NCBI GenBank assembly: GCA_963682025.1 | Contig: OY821520.1 | Location: forward strand, 135,974,738-136,038,737 | DNA: 64,000 nt | Reading direction: 5' to 3' | Source of the DNA: Cordilura impudica | Taxonomy: Eukaryota > Arthropoda > Insecta > Diptera > Scathophagidae | Part shown: positions 33,331 through 44,116 of the stretch, in pieces | Layout of the letters: each line of letters begins with the position of its first letter | How positions within the stretch are numbered: the stretch's first letter is position 1 | Position numbers and translations under genes: made by a program | Notes under the pieces: model-generated | What the model saw: the letters and a program-made list of their open reading frames with translations, nothing else | Told to the model about the DNA's origin: nothing | The model's database searches: none

Positions 33331-35929
33331 ATAAATAAAATAATATTATATTTATAATATTATATTTATAATTTGAATAATTTTCGAACATATTATGGAA
33401 AAAAAAGTGGTACCTAAATACATTTTAAACTTTTACAAAATTCTAAATTTGCCAATTTTGTTTTTTAATAATTTCGTGCTTAATAATAAAGTTATGTATT
33501 TTTTTGCGAAATCACTATTTGGTGTGTTCTGTATTGGAAGACACATTGTTTAGTATAGCAGTATTTTTTAGAATTTTTTTCTACTTTTCTTGGCGCTACA
33601 AACATCATGTTCGTCGTTCTTTCTTCCCGAACCAGGTTCCCTATCAATGTTCAAATTCTCCTTATAATTTCTAAAAACATTGGAAGCTTATTGTGGGGCC
33701 ATGTTGGAATTTTGTTCAAGATAATAAATAATTTTATTTAAAACAAACTAACAACAAATGAACATATTTGTTATTAAACATAATAACTAACATATTTTTC
33801 AAATACAACTCGTTACAAACATATAAAAAAATTAAATAAAGCTGGTAAAAAAAATCAAGAGGAATAACATGTGTTAAGTTTTTGTCGATCTCACTCCTCA
33901 TATTCTTAAAGAGGACGTACTTATCTATTCAGGGATATATAACATGTCTACCAAGTACGCTGCTACATGCCGAAATAAAAATAAATAATAATATTCCAAT
34001 AACGAATAACATATATGAAAGTTATCTTAATAATTAGTGGAGATATTTAAAAACGATCATTTATTTCTGTTAAATAAATTCAGCTTTCAAATTGATTAAA
34101 CAAAACAATCTTCATTTAACAATTTGGATATCGATAGCAAGACTAACAATAACCAGTTTTGTCACATATGTAGGATACTGTCTTAAGCTAAAAAAGATTT
34201 ATAAGTAATTGCTAGTTTTTGATAGTTTTATTTTCATGGTGTTGCCAAATAAGCGCATTTATTAAGTTCTTTAATATTTAGTATTTATTTTTTCTACTAA
34301 TCTTAATTGCAGCACACGCAAAACGTAAAATCTAAAAATTTTTAATGTTTTTCATTCATCTATTTAAACAGTAAATTAAATTCAATTACTCTCTATTAAA
34401 CATTTTCACAAGCCTTTTGACTGCAAGTAAAATGCTAATAAATACTAAAAAAAAAATTTCTTTAACAATGCAACACTCTCACATTAAAATGACTAAAGGT
34501 GAAACATGGGCCACACAATAATCAAAGACATGTGCTTGAAAAACAAAAAAATTACAAAAACAAAAAAGAACCACAAACAATTCAACAACCATCTAACCAC
34601 AAGCAACTTACTCTTTCATTCGATTCAAGACACGATCGAATATTAACAACAACGTTGCATGCAAAATATAAAATATAATACTTATAACAGTAGAAGTAGT
34701 AGCAATAGTAATTGTTAAGATTGATGGTAGTGATGACAATTTAGCGCTTTATTATAGTCTTTAATGAAAAATTTTAAGCGTTGAGGATTTTGTACGAGAT
34801 GACCCCCTCAGAATGCGCTGTATTATGAAAATGTGTTGAACAAAAAAAAAAAAATTAAGTAAATTTGAGGGGCATTGTTGAGAGAAATCTGTGCAATATA
34901 TATTTTTTTTTTTTGATGTGTAAACACCTATACGCGCAGGGGGATAAATTTCTATTTCACAATACAATCACAAAAACAGCGTAACTTATATCGGTGTGAG
35001 CTGAAGGAGATAACGCTGTGTGACTTATGATTGTATTGGTGAAAAAATATTTTCAAGAGAAACTGTTCATGGGCAATTACCCAATGCATTCGAAATTGGA
35101 ATTGTGGTAGGAAAGACAAACCTAAGTAACTCGTGTTTTTAACACTTTTTTTAATTTTCAAATTAGCTCCATAGACCAAATATTTGATACCATTTTTTTT
35201 CTTTTTAAACATTTTCTTGAACACTACCTGACCAACTATTTGTCAAATAGTGTACGCATTATTTATTTTACTAGCCGACTGCATTTTGTGGAATTTTTGA
35301 TGTGTATTTTTATAAATACTTTATTCCTCAATAAACTATAATTAAGTTTTTATTCACAAACCACAACGATTTGTAGAATTCCACCAAAATATTTCTGTAT
35401 TTTCTTAAGTTTTATTTGAGTTCTAAAGAAATCTTTTTTTCTGTTTTTATTACGTACGAATGACGATGTAATAATAGAATGCAAGTAAAGATAATGCAAA
35501 AGCAGTGTTAACTGACATGGTTGTCTTTGTTCGTACTTTTTTCAATATAGTTAGTTGGCAACGCCTCAGACCATATAAACAATTATATGTTAACAACTTT
35601 CATTAATAAACATTTTTAGTAATTATTACTATTAAGCATTAAATTGATTCTTACTAAGCATTAAATTGATATAAATTTGGAATATTTTCCAATAACTAGG
35701 ATATAATATAAATAAATTTTGTTAGTTGAAATTTTAATTAAATTTAATTAGTTAATAATAGCTTTAAGTTCCATCGTACATCATAAATCAATTTAACATA
35801 TATTAGAACCCGCTCTGTTTGAAGCTCACATGACGACATCTTAATATAAAATGCAAATTATAATACCGTCTTCCAAGTAAGGAAAAGCGTAGGAAAATCG
35901 TATCATAAAAAAATACACTCAAACCTGTT
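33331..35929. other. Long AT-rich stretch, no gene found
   Basis: About 2.6 kb with homopolymers and no recognisable protein, transposon end or repeat shared with the rest of the window. It could be intron or intergenic DNA. Near 35930-36070 GGGACCGCAT occurs twice (about 35946 and 36057), just before the satellite array, and may belong to that element. Confidence 0.4.
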
Positions 35930-36074
35930 TTTGTGCGAGGGTTAGGGACCGCATTAAAAAAAAATATACAAAAAATTCTTAAAAAAACTTCACGAGTAGT
36001 TATGAAAAATAGTTTTCGCGACGCAACTAAAAATTATTTGTTTAATGCGGTGAATAGGGACCGCATAAAAAAGT

Positions 36075-37013
36075 CTGTCTTTCAGAAAACATCAATTGTA
36101 TTTCAGAAAACATCAATTCTATTTCAGTAATCATCTATATAATTTCAGAAAACATTTTTTGAATTTCAGAAAACATCAATAGAATTTCAGAAAACATCAT
36201 TCAAGTTTCCGAAAACATCAATAGAATTTCAGAAAACATTAATTGTATTTCAGAAAACATCAATAGAATTTCAGAAAAAAAAATGTTTTCCAGAACACAT
36301 CAATAAAATTTCAGAAAACATCAATAGCATTTCAGAAACATCAATTGTATTTCAGAAAATATCAAAAGAATTTCAGAAAACTTAAATTGTACTTCAGAAA
36401 ACATGAACTAAATTTCAGAAAACATCAATACAATTTCAGAAAACATCTACAGAATTTCAGAAAACATCATTGCAATTTCGACAACATTAATAGAATTTCA
36501 TAAAACATCAATTTACTTCAGAAAACATTAACAGTATTTCAGAAAACGTCAATAGAATTTCAGAAAACATCAATAGAATTTCAGAAAACATAAACAGTAT
36601 TTCCGAAAACGTCTATAGAATTTCAGAAAACTATATTGTACTTCAGAAAACATCAATTAAATTTCAGAAAACATCAATAGAATTTCAGAAAACATTTGAA
36701 TTTCAGAAAACATCAATAGAATTTCAGAAAACATCAATTGTATTTCAGAAACCATCAATATAATTTCAGAAAACATAATTTGAATTTCAGAAAACATAAA
36801 TAGAATTTCAGAAAACATCAATATAATTTCAGAAAACATCATTTGAATTTCAGAAAACATAAATAGAATTTCAGAAAACATCAATTGAATTTCAAAAAGC
36901 ATTATTTGGATTGCTGAGAACATTAATTGTATTTCAGAAAACATCAATTGAATTTCAGAAAAAATCAATTGCATTTCAGAAAACATCAATTGAATTTCAG
37001 AAAACAGCATAAA
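36075..37013 (-). repeat. 21-bp satellite array, copy 1
   Basis: About 44 units of 21 bp. The conserved core on the minus strand is GATGTTTTCTGAAAT, with a six-base variable part such as TCAATT, TCTATT or ACAATT. Indels break the phase in many places; only 36657-37010 is open on the minus strand. The array is homologous to the one at 61585, in opposite orientation. Confidence 0.95.
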
Positions 37014-37108
37014 CTTATTTTTTATGCACTGGAAAATATGATGTTGATGTTTTCTTTAATTATTAGATGTTTACACATCTCCCTTGTGATCGGACTCACA
37101 TGATTTTT
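37014..37108 (-). repeat. Unique flank of the satellite element
   Basis: About 95 bp (ATTTTTTATGCACTGGAAAA, TTATTAGATGTTTACACATC, TGATCGGACTCACATGA) repeated almost identically, in reverse complement, at 61484-61584 next to the second array. It marks the arrays as copies of one larger unit. Confidence 0.9.
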
Positions 37109-37113
37109 TTTTT

Positions 37114-37583
37114 ATAGATTTAAGTGAGGTGGGGATCCAGCCTTATGTATATGGGGGCTGGCACTAAAAATTGTCCGACGGGGTTTAGTTTTCGACAACT
37201 GTTTAATTGATATAATAAACAGACATAAACCAAATTTGACCGAGATCTATATGATAATTTGGATCTTATGGCAATTCAAGTCGAAACGATAGGGGTCATT
37301 TGTATGGTGACTAGGTTTGAACATACATCGATTCTCAACAATTTCTGTGGACGATGAAAGTGCATATGCCAAATATTATCAAAATATATTCATATTTGCG
37401 ATTCTAGTTTGATTACTCATACAAGGTTTATATCGACGCACAGACTAACAGAAATGGCTAACTTGACTCGAAAAGTGATTCTGATTCTGATCGCTGTAGT
37501 AAAAGATAGACCTTTTAAAAATTTTTAGTAGTTACAAACATTAGCACAAACTGACATTGACCACATAGTGGTATAGGGTACAA
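37114..37583 (-). repeat. D1 repeat, copy J
   Basis: Reverse-complement D1 from TAGATTTAAGTGAGG to the 5' hairpin CACATAGTGGTATAGGGTA. The 3' third, including the terminal hairpin, is missing where it meets the satellite flank. Confidence 0.8.
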
Positions 37584-37724
37584 AATTTATCAAACTCGTA
37601 TTAAGGGGGAAATTGTTTTTTAAAATTTTTTCTGAAATAAATTAGTATCATTCGAAAAGTCTCATTACAGCTTGCATAATCTGTATACACAAAATATTTT
37701 AAGCGTTTTTGTATGGGTGTGTAT

Positions 37725-38458
37725 TAGGGCGGGTCGATTTAAAATTCGCCCAAGTGACAAGGAAAATCGTGTTCTAGGGATCAAAATAAGAAACTTTGGC
37801 CGAGGTACCATACCTCTAAAATGAATTCTGATGTCCCGACTTTTGACCTGTCTGTCTGTCTGTCTCAATTTGACCCATTTAGAGTGCCACAATCGTGTCC
37901 AAATGTATGATCGACCCCCACTGACTTTGGAGGGCCGACCCACCCATGTCAGTGGCACACCCCCTGCAACCCCCTGGGGGGTCCACATACAAACATTTAA
38001 AAAAATTAACAATTTTTTGTTTAGAATTGGGCTGACTATGTTTGATTTAATATTAAAATTAACACTCATACGCATACGTATCTTCCACTCTGCTAATAAA
38101 TAATTATCATACGCCTTGACTATGTTATGTTATTCAAAAAGATCGATCGGATGAGGTTAAATAACTTTTAGATCACTCCGTGACTATGCGTGACTATGCG
38201 TCACTCTGCGTGACTACCCCAAAATTAATCTGTAGTCACAACAAGACTATGGACCAAGTTTCAGATCAATTGCATGAGGAGGAATGGGGTTGCCCCATGG
38301 CAGACAGACAGACAGACAGACAGCTCAAAAGTCGGAACATCAGAATTTGTTTTAGAGGTATGGTTCTTTGGGCAAAGTTTCTTATTATGATCCCTAGAAT
38401 ATGATTTTCCATGTCACTTGAGCGATTTTTTGGCTTCCCTGCAAATCAACCCGCCCTA
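37725..38458. mobile_element. MITE with TAGGGCGGGTCGATTT ends and 8-bp target duplication
   Basis: The ends TAGGGCGGGTCGATTT and (reverse-complemented) TAGGGCGGGTTGATTT begin inverted repeats of about 135 bp that include AGTGACA-GGAAAATC, TTCTAGGGATCA and CATACCTCTAAAA. A perfect 8-bp duplication GTGTGTAT flanks it (37717-37724 and 38459-38466), as expected of hAT-type integration. The 734-bp interior has two CTGT/ACAG tetramer runs, GGGGGTCCACAT and no transposase, so it is non-autonomous. Confidence 0.9.
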
Positions 38459-38466
38459 GTGTGTAT

Positions 38467-38789
38467 ACTAGTTTTGGTATGAAATTCACTATTAAATTAA
38501 ATTTCTATGGAATTTCTTTGAGCAAAACGATTCTTCCCTGCTTTTCACTCGTAAAGCTAAAATTTGGCCACTATAAAAATACGAGTTGTTTTATCTCGTG
38601 CATCACATATCCAAATTGCAGGGGATTTTGCGATTGACACCCAGGAGACCTTCCTTGTGAGCAAAACTATATTTGGGTGTGGGTGCTTCTTGTGCCGGTT
38701 GATTTTTATTAGGCTGGTATAATGACTTGGCGATGTTTTCGTACAGTGTCATTTTATGATTTGTTAAAGCTTAAATTAAGATTTGTACT
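38467..38789. other. Spacer
   Basis: Unrecognised, except that it leads into the HL2 block with no clear Helitron start. Confidence 0.35.
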
Positions 38790-39540
38790 GTTATTATGTG
38801 ACTACTCGGCTAAAAAATGGGCGGGATAGGACCAATGGGCATTGCACGTCCTATAAAAAAAATATGAAGTATGTACTATGAAAATTACAGTCTTTAAACT
38901 TTTGAAAAATACATTAATTACAAATTTGAGTAGCCGTGGGAAATATGGGCAGAACTGCCAACATCAAATATCGCTAAAATCAAAAATCGCCAATAACTAA
39001 AATAGCTAAAATCAAAAATCCCAAATAACAAATATATCCACAAAAAAAAATTTCTAAAAAACTAAAATTGCCAAAAACATAAAATCGCGAATATCAAAAA
39101 TTGCAAAAAAATTAAAAAATCACCAAATCAAAAACTGCAGAAAACAATAATCGCAAAAGCAAAAATGACTCAAGCCAAAAATCGCCAAAATCGACAATAG
39201 CTAAAATCAGTGAAAAACGTCAAAACCGAGAATCGCGAATAGCAAAAATCGCCAAAACAAAAATCGTCTAAATCAAAAATTGCCAAAACCGAAAATCGCG
39301 AATAAGAAAAAACGGTAAAAATAAACAAATATCACGTAGATCAAAAATTTCCAAAACCGAAAATCGCTTATAAGAAAAATCGCAAAAAAAACAAAACATG
39401 CCAAAATAAAACATGGCCAATATCTAAAATCTGAAAATCAATAATCGCCAGAAATAAATAAAATAGTTTTCTACAAAATGTATACCCAGTTTTTTATTTC
39501 GTTACAATGGGTGTAGCGAAGCACATCGGGTTACAGCTAG
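38790..39540 (+). mobile_element. Helitron HL2, copy c, 5' truncated
   Basis: One 165-bp block (AAAAAATGGGCGGGATAGGA, near 38812), the AAAATCGCCAAAA array (38960-39460), then TGTATACCCAG and the 3' tail GGTGTAGCGAAGCACATCGG with TTACAGCTAG. The tail is uninterrupted and gives the empty-site form for the Transib insertion in copy b. Confidence 0.75.
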
Positions 39541-40272
39541 TCAGTATATAAAAACGAAAGTATATATGTTTGTTTGTTTGTTTGTAACTCATAGGAGGCT
39601 ACACAGTTGAACCGATGTTCATATAATTTTTACTTTGTATCTGGTAAGAACTATAGGCAGTATTTTTTTTTAATTTTTAGTGGGCGTGGCACTTCCAATG
39701 AAAAGTTAACTTTTAATATCGTATGTATTGAGTAATATAATAGGGAGAGGTTATCTGTTACTAATGCTAGAAGTATATGTGGAGTATTGTAATAGTGGAG
39801 CCTTGCGTGAACCCATCAGTTATCCATGTGTTTAGTTGAGTAAAAAATGGGTGTGATCAAAGCAGAGGACGTGGCATCGCCCATACAAAAAAATATGAAA
39901 TACTTGAAACTTTTGAAAATTACAAAAACCGACTAAATCAAAAATCGCCTAAATCGAAAATCACGAAGATCTAAATTCGTCAAAAAAAATCTACAAAACC
40001 AAAAATCGATCAAATCAAAAATCGTCATAATTAAAAATCGTCAAAATCAAAAATCGCTAAAATGAAAATTTGAAAATCGTTAAGTGCTGCCGGATTGAAT
40101 TTGCGCCAAAGTAAGAACGCCGATAAGTATTGTAATAAAGAAATATAAAATAAATAAAATAAAATGTTTTAATTTTACAATACAAATTTCGTGGGAAAAA
40201 TTGATTATGAAAACATATGTACATGTTAATAAGTCTCGGTGAGTCGTAGAACAGCACGACAGGGCATACTAG
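39541..40272 (+). mobile_element. Helitron HL2-like, copy d, directly abutting copy c
   Basis: Starts TCAGTATATAAAAACGAAAG with a TTTGTTTGTTTG run, then TAGTGGGCGTGGCAC and AGTAAAAAATGGGTGTGATC blocks and a short ATCGCC array (39920-40090). It probably ends GACAGGGCATACTAG before a T. The start matches that of copy b. The 3' end is less certain than the 5' end. Confidence 0.65.
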
Positions 40273-40489
40273 TAGCAAAATAAATGAAATTAATTAGAAA
40301 TTGTTTAAAATGGCGTTCAGTATAATAAGAGGTTTAAGAGAATACTGATAAAAAGGCGTCTGGGTAGAGACTTCAAATATTTATGAAGAATGGAAAAATA
40401 AGGGACCCGACTTTTTGAGGGAACAAAAACAGGCATTAAAAACTAAGATTTTAGTGTTGTTTCATATGTATGTATATGCTCTATAGTTA

Positions 40490-40768
40490 CTATGTTATGT
40501 TTTATTATGTTTTGTTATATTTTTTTATGTTTTGTTATTTTTTGTTATGTTATGTTATGTTTTGTTATGTTTTGTTATGTTTTATTATGTTTTGTTATGT
40601 TTTGTTATGTTTTTTTTATGTTCTGTTATGTTTTGTTATGTCTTGTTATGTTTTGTTATGTTTTGTTATGTATTGTTATGTTTTGTTATGTTTTGTTATG
40701 TTTTGTTATGTTTTGTTATGTTTTGTTATGTTTTGTTATGTTTTGTTATGTTATGTTATGTTGTTTGA
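40490..40768. repeat. Decamer array TTTTGTTATG
   Basis: About 27 tandem copies of a 10-bp unit with few variants. Because 10 is not a multiple of 3, all three forward frames stay open with a Cys-Tyr-Val-Leu-Leu-type repeat; this is not a gene. Confidence 0.95.
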
Positions 40769-41189
40769 TGACTGCTTATAATTAGAAGTGTTGCATTATA
40801 ATTGGAAAATATGAAAGTATGTGAAAAAATGTTACCCCAAAACTTCGATTTATTTTTTTCACAAAGTTGTCATCACTTGTTGCTAACTGTTAGCAATATT
40901 GTGACGATCATCAGCACAACAAACAAACGCAGCAGCAGCAACAAGCAGCATAGCACCCATTATTGAGCAGGCGTCTAAGCTAAGAAAAGCCATACTCGTA
41001 AAACTACCGTAGTAAACGACAACAAGAAAAAAAAAATACACATACGAACAGAAAAAACAGTTTGAATTTCAGTTTTAAACAAATGTTTGCCGCAAATTCG
41101 ACTTTAATACATAATAAACTTTCAAAGAAAACGGTTTAGTATTCGGTCGGTAAAACAGTGAATAAATTGCATTCGTATCGCATAGAAAT

Positions 41190-41240
41190 TTTCGCTATAA
41201 ATTTTGAAATACCCAAGGGATAATAGTTTTATAAAAGAAA
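41190..41240 (+). promoter_or_regulatory. Possible TATA element(s) upstream of the secreted-protein exon
   Basis: CTATAAATTT at 41195 and TTTATAAAAG at 41228 lie 85 and 53 bases before the ATG. A TCAGTT initiator-like site occurs at 41069-41074. The start of transcription cannot be decided from sequence alone; AT-rich DNA yields such matches often. Confidence 0.25.
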
Positions 41241-41280
41241 AGAAATAAATAAATATAATTCCCTAAAATAAAAAAAAAAC

Positions 41281-41583
41281 ATGTCATTTACAAAACTATT
41301 ATGTTTAATATTAATTATTGTATCCTTCAACGTTCTAGTCGAAAATCGTAGTTATAATAATGGTTTAGTATTTTATAATTTAGCAAATGAACGAGCCTAT
41401 TTACCACCCACGATATCGGCATCACGCGGTCGTGGCCTGGCCAAATTCAAATATTCTCCGCGCGGTTCTATATGGTCGACGTTTGGGAAACCCTGCGATT
41501 GTTCGGGCCCCTTGTGTGGCTGCTGTGTTGGTATCAAAGTGAAACAGTATAACTTCGATCAAAAAAGTACGTGCTTAAAATAA
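41281..41583 (+). CDS. Secreted Cys-rich protein, DUF4773-like, first coding exon
   Basis: The only probable host gene. The ATG at 41281 is followed by a hydrophobic signal peptide (KLLCLILIIVSFNVLV, residues 5-20). A spacer rich in Arg, Ser and Tyr follows, then FGKPCDCSGPLCGCCVGIKV (residues 76-95 roughly), the cysteine signature that starts the DUF4773 domain of secreted insect proteins of unknown function. Family members continue for over 100 more residues, whereas this frame ends after DQKSTCLK with a TAA at 41581. A strong donor, AAAAAA|GTACGTGC, at 41566/41567 suggests the true exon ends there (phase 1) and that later exons lie downstream; I could not find them in the window. The codons are more GC-rich than the flanks. 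Upstream, 40850-41280 could hold the 5' UTR. If the donor is unused the gene would be a truncated 100-residue version. Confidence 0.72.
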   Translation: MSFTKLLCLILIIVSFNVLVENRSYNNGLVFYNLANERAYLPPTISASRGRGLAKFKYSPRGSIWSTFGKPCDCSGPLCGCCVGIKVKQYNFDQKSTCLK

Positions 41584-42179
41584 GACAAGTATTTTATATT
41601 GTACAATCAATAGGAATTGATTTTCAAAATCAACCATTTAATTGAATATTTTATACATGAAGTATTTTAAATAATATTTATATGTTATATGTGATATGAG
41701 TATGTAATGTGTGAGAAATTTATAGATGAACGTTACATTTTTTGGTGAAATTGATAAATGTGTATTGTGAATATTTGCATTAAAGAAAAAAAAAACTTGG
41801 CAGCTTTTGCAATTTGCATTGGTTTCTCTTGGCTACGTACAGCTGTCTTTGATGACAAACATTTTGGAAAAAATCACAAAAACTGCAAAAAAAAAAAATT
41901 ATTTTTTTGCTTGGGGTGAAAACTCTAATAATGAAATATATGTAAAATTAATTTTAAATAAAACTTTTTCATCAACATAATATCCATGAAGTGTAATGCA
42001 CTTCTTTTAACGATCCCCTCACATTTCGGTAATATGGGAATAATACGACTTTTCAAACTCTACAAGATAAGCCCCCGCTTTAGAGATGACCTTCTTATTT
42101 GGGAAAAAATAGCAGTTACTGTCAGTCAAAACTGGAGACCTCAATTCCATTTTCTGTTTCTGGTCAATTGTTGAAGGAC
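41584..42179. other. Presumed intron DNA of the secreted-protein gene, nothing recognised
   Basis: AT-rich sequence downstream of the donor site at 41567. No second exon with the expected CxNFTY-type motif was seen here. Confidence 0.35.
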
Positions 42180-42600
42180 GCAGAATCAATTTCTGAATCG
42201 ATTTAATTATGTTCATCCATCCGTCTGTCTGTGTGTCCTTTTCTATTTGCAGGCAAATTGCAGATGGCAATTTAAATATATATTTTGATGGAATTTGATA
42301 TATACTCATGTAATTTTTTTTTTATTTTTTTTTGAAAAAATCGAATAAATGGAAGTCGCTTAACTAAGACCCTGCCTTCATACACAAATGGAAGAGTCGT
42401 TCCGGATATTCCGAAAACCGCCTAACTCGAAATTAGTGTTTAAAGATCGAACCAGAAATTAATAAAATAACAAAAAAATAATCATTTATTTTTAAAGCTG
42501 ACATACTTTGTTAAATAGCAGTAATGCCAGGTCAAAAATGGATCTATCATGACTATATTTAGTGAGATAGCTTATTTGGCTCATAACAAAAAAAAAACCA
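42180..42600 (+). repeat. Old D1-like fragments, copy K
   Basis: Diverged D1 pieces: ATCCATCCGTCTGTCTGTGT, then GCAGATGGCAATTTAAATAT near 42200-42300, and AAAAATGGATCTATCATGAC with ATTTAGTGAGATAGCTTATT near 42533-42580. Most of the unit is degraded. Confidence 0.5.
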
Positions 42601-42609
42601 AATTGAGTA

Positions 42610-43379
42610 GTGGGACAAAGAAAATATTATATTTCATACATCTGGAGTACTGTATTAATGAAAGCCTTGCAACTTTGTCAGAGTTCACGAGTTATTAATA
42701 TGATAAGTCGGACAGAAAATGGGCGATATCGGCCCAATGGACGTTCCACCTCCTATACAAAAAATATGAAGTACTACGAAAATGAGAGTCTTGAAATTTG
42801 GACAAGTACATTAATTACCTACGTAAGTAGTCTTGTAATATATGGGCGGATCATCAAAATCAAGAAGCACCAAAATAAAAATTAACAAAAATAAACAAAA
42901 ATCGTCAAATTCAAAAATCGCCAAAACCGAAAATCCCAAATGACAAAAATTGCCAAAAGCAAATATGGCAAAAACCAAATAGCTAGAACCCAATATCGCG
43001 AATAACACAATTGCAGAAAATAAAAATCACCAATATCAAAAATTGCTAAAATCAAAAATCGCAAAAAAAAAAAATCGCCAAAATCAAAAATAGCAAAAAA
43101 AAAAAAAAAAAAACAATCGCCAAAGTCACAAATTGCCAAAACCAAAAATCACGAATAACAAAAATCGCCCAAATCAAAAATTGCCAAACCCGAAAGTCGC
43201 GAAAAACAATAATCTCCAAAGTCAAAAATCGCAAAATTCAAAAATCGCCAAAACAAAAATCGACAAAATCTAAAATAGTCAAAAAAAAAAAAATAAAAAT
43301 AAATGGTTTTCTAAAAAATGTATTTCCATTTTATTTATATCGGATACGATTGGTGTAGCGAAGCGCCTCGGGTTACTAC
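42610..43379 (+). mobile_element. Helitron HL2, copy e, ends decayed
   Basis: HL2 block (GAGTACTGTATTAATGAAAG, TCGGACAGAAAATGGGCGAT, CACCTCCTATACAAAAAATA), the AAAATCGCC array (42850-43290), and the tail TGTATTTCCATTTTATTTAT, GGTGTAGCGAAGCGCCTCGG, GTTACTAC. The final CTAG is mutated to CTAC and the 5' start is not seen. Confidence 0.65.
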
Positions 43380-43496
43380 TGGTTTCTATATAATTTTTCC
43401 ATGGTGAACGCAAAAGTATGGCAAAAATTTTTAAATTACAATCTTATATTTTGAGATTTTTTAAGTTTAATATATTCAATGGCCACCCTGCTTTTT

Positions 43497-44116
43497 TTAG
43501 CAGTTTCGTACCAATACCGTGGATATAAACTCATATATGTTAAAATGTTTGTGGTTTGGAAATTCAGAGAAGTTGGGCTTTTATTTAAGTATAATAATGT
43601 GTTTTACGGATCAAGAATATTTTCAGGCTTCTATAAGGAACATGATTGCACTCATTTCTCATTTTAATCACTTTAGTTTATAACACAGCTAGGAAGAATT
43701 ATGTTTTGTATTAAAATTTATAAAACCATTCAATATTTAAAAGAATATTTGAAAATCAAATCAAATTTTTCCATAAATCAAAAATATTTTTTTTTACATT
43801 AAAAATTCGTAAAAAAAACATTTAGTAACATTATTATACTCAAATTAAAGCTCAACTTCGGTAGTTTCAAAAACAACAGTATTGCACTATAAGTTTGCAT
43901 TAAAAACAGAGTATTAAATCAAAATCTAAAAGTGAAAATACCTCGAAAACTAACTAACTAATTTTTGCCAGATATGAATTCAGCATGTCAAAATTATACA
44001 GAAATGATGAAGTGCAGTAGAGTTTTGTTCGGCCGTTTTATATTGTAAAACTTTTAAACTTTGAAATCAACAATCGTTACTTTTACATTCAGTAAAATAT
44101 AAGACGATCTCTTTTT
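43497..44116 (+). repeat. 620-bp direct duplication, copy 1
   Basis: Nearly identical (by eye about 95 percent) to 47140-47759. Starts TTTAGCAGTTTCGTACCAAT and ends ACGATCTCTTTTT. Toward its end a stretch reads MNSACQNYTEMMKCSRVLFG, then RFIL and a stop. The same words occur in copy 2 with one synonymous change, after a TTTTTGCCAG acceptor-like step. No known family was recognised. Confidence 0.9.

Noticed and set aside
36075..37013. CRISPR-like array
   Set aside because: Direct tandem repeats with no unique spacers in a eukaryotic, transposon-rich context.
40470..40785. Three overlapping frames of about 100 codons rich in Cys, Tyr, Val and Leu
   Set aside because: Produced by the TTTTGTTATG decamer array; every forward frame is open for the same reason.
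43620..43668. TTTTCAG followed by a frame reading HDCTHFSF as exon 2 of the DUF4773 gene
   Set aside because: The phase does not fit the upstream donor, the frame stops at once and the acceptor is lost in the duplicate copy.
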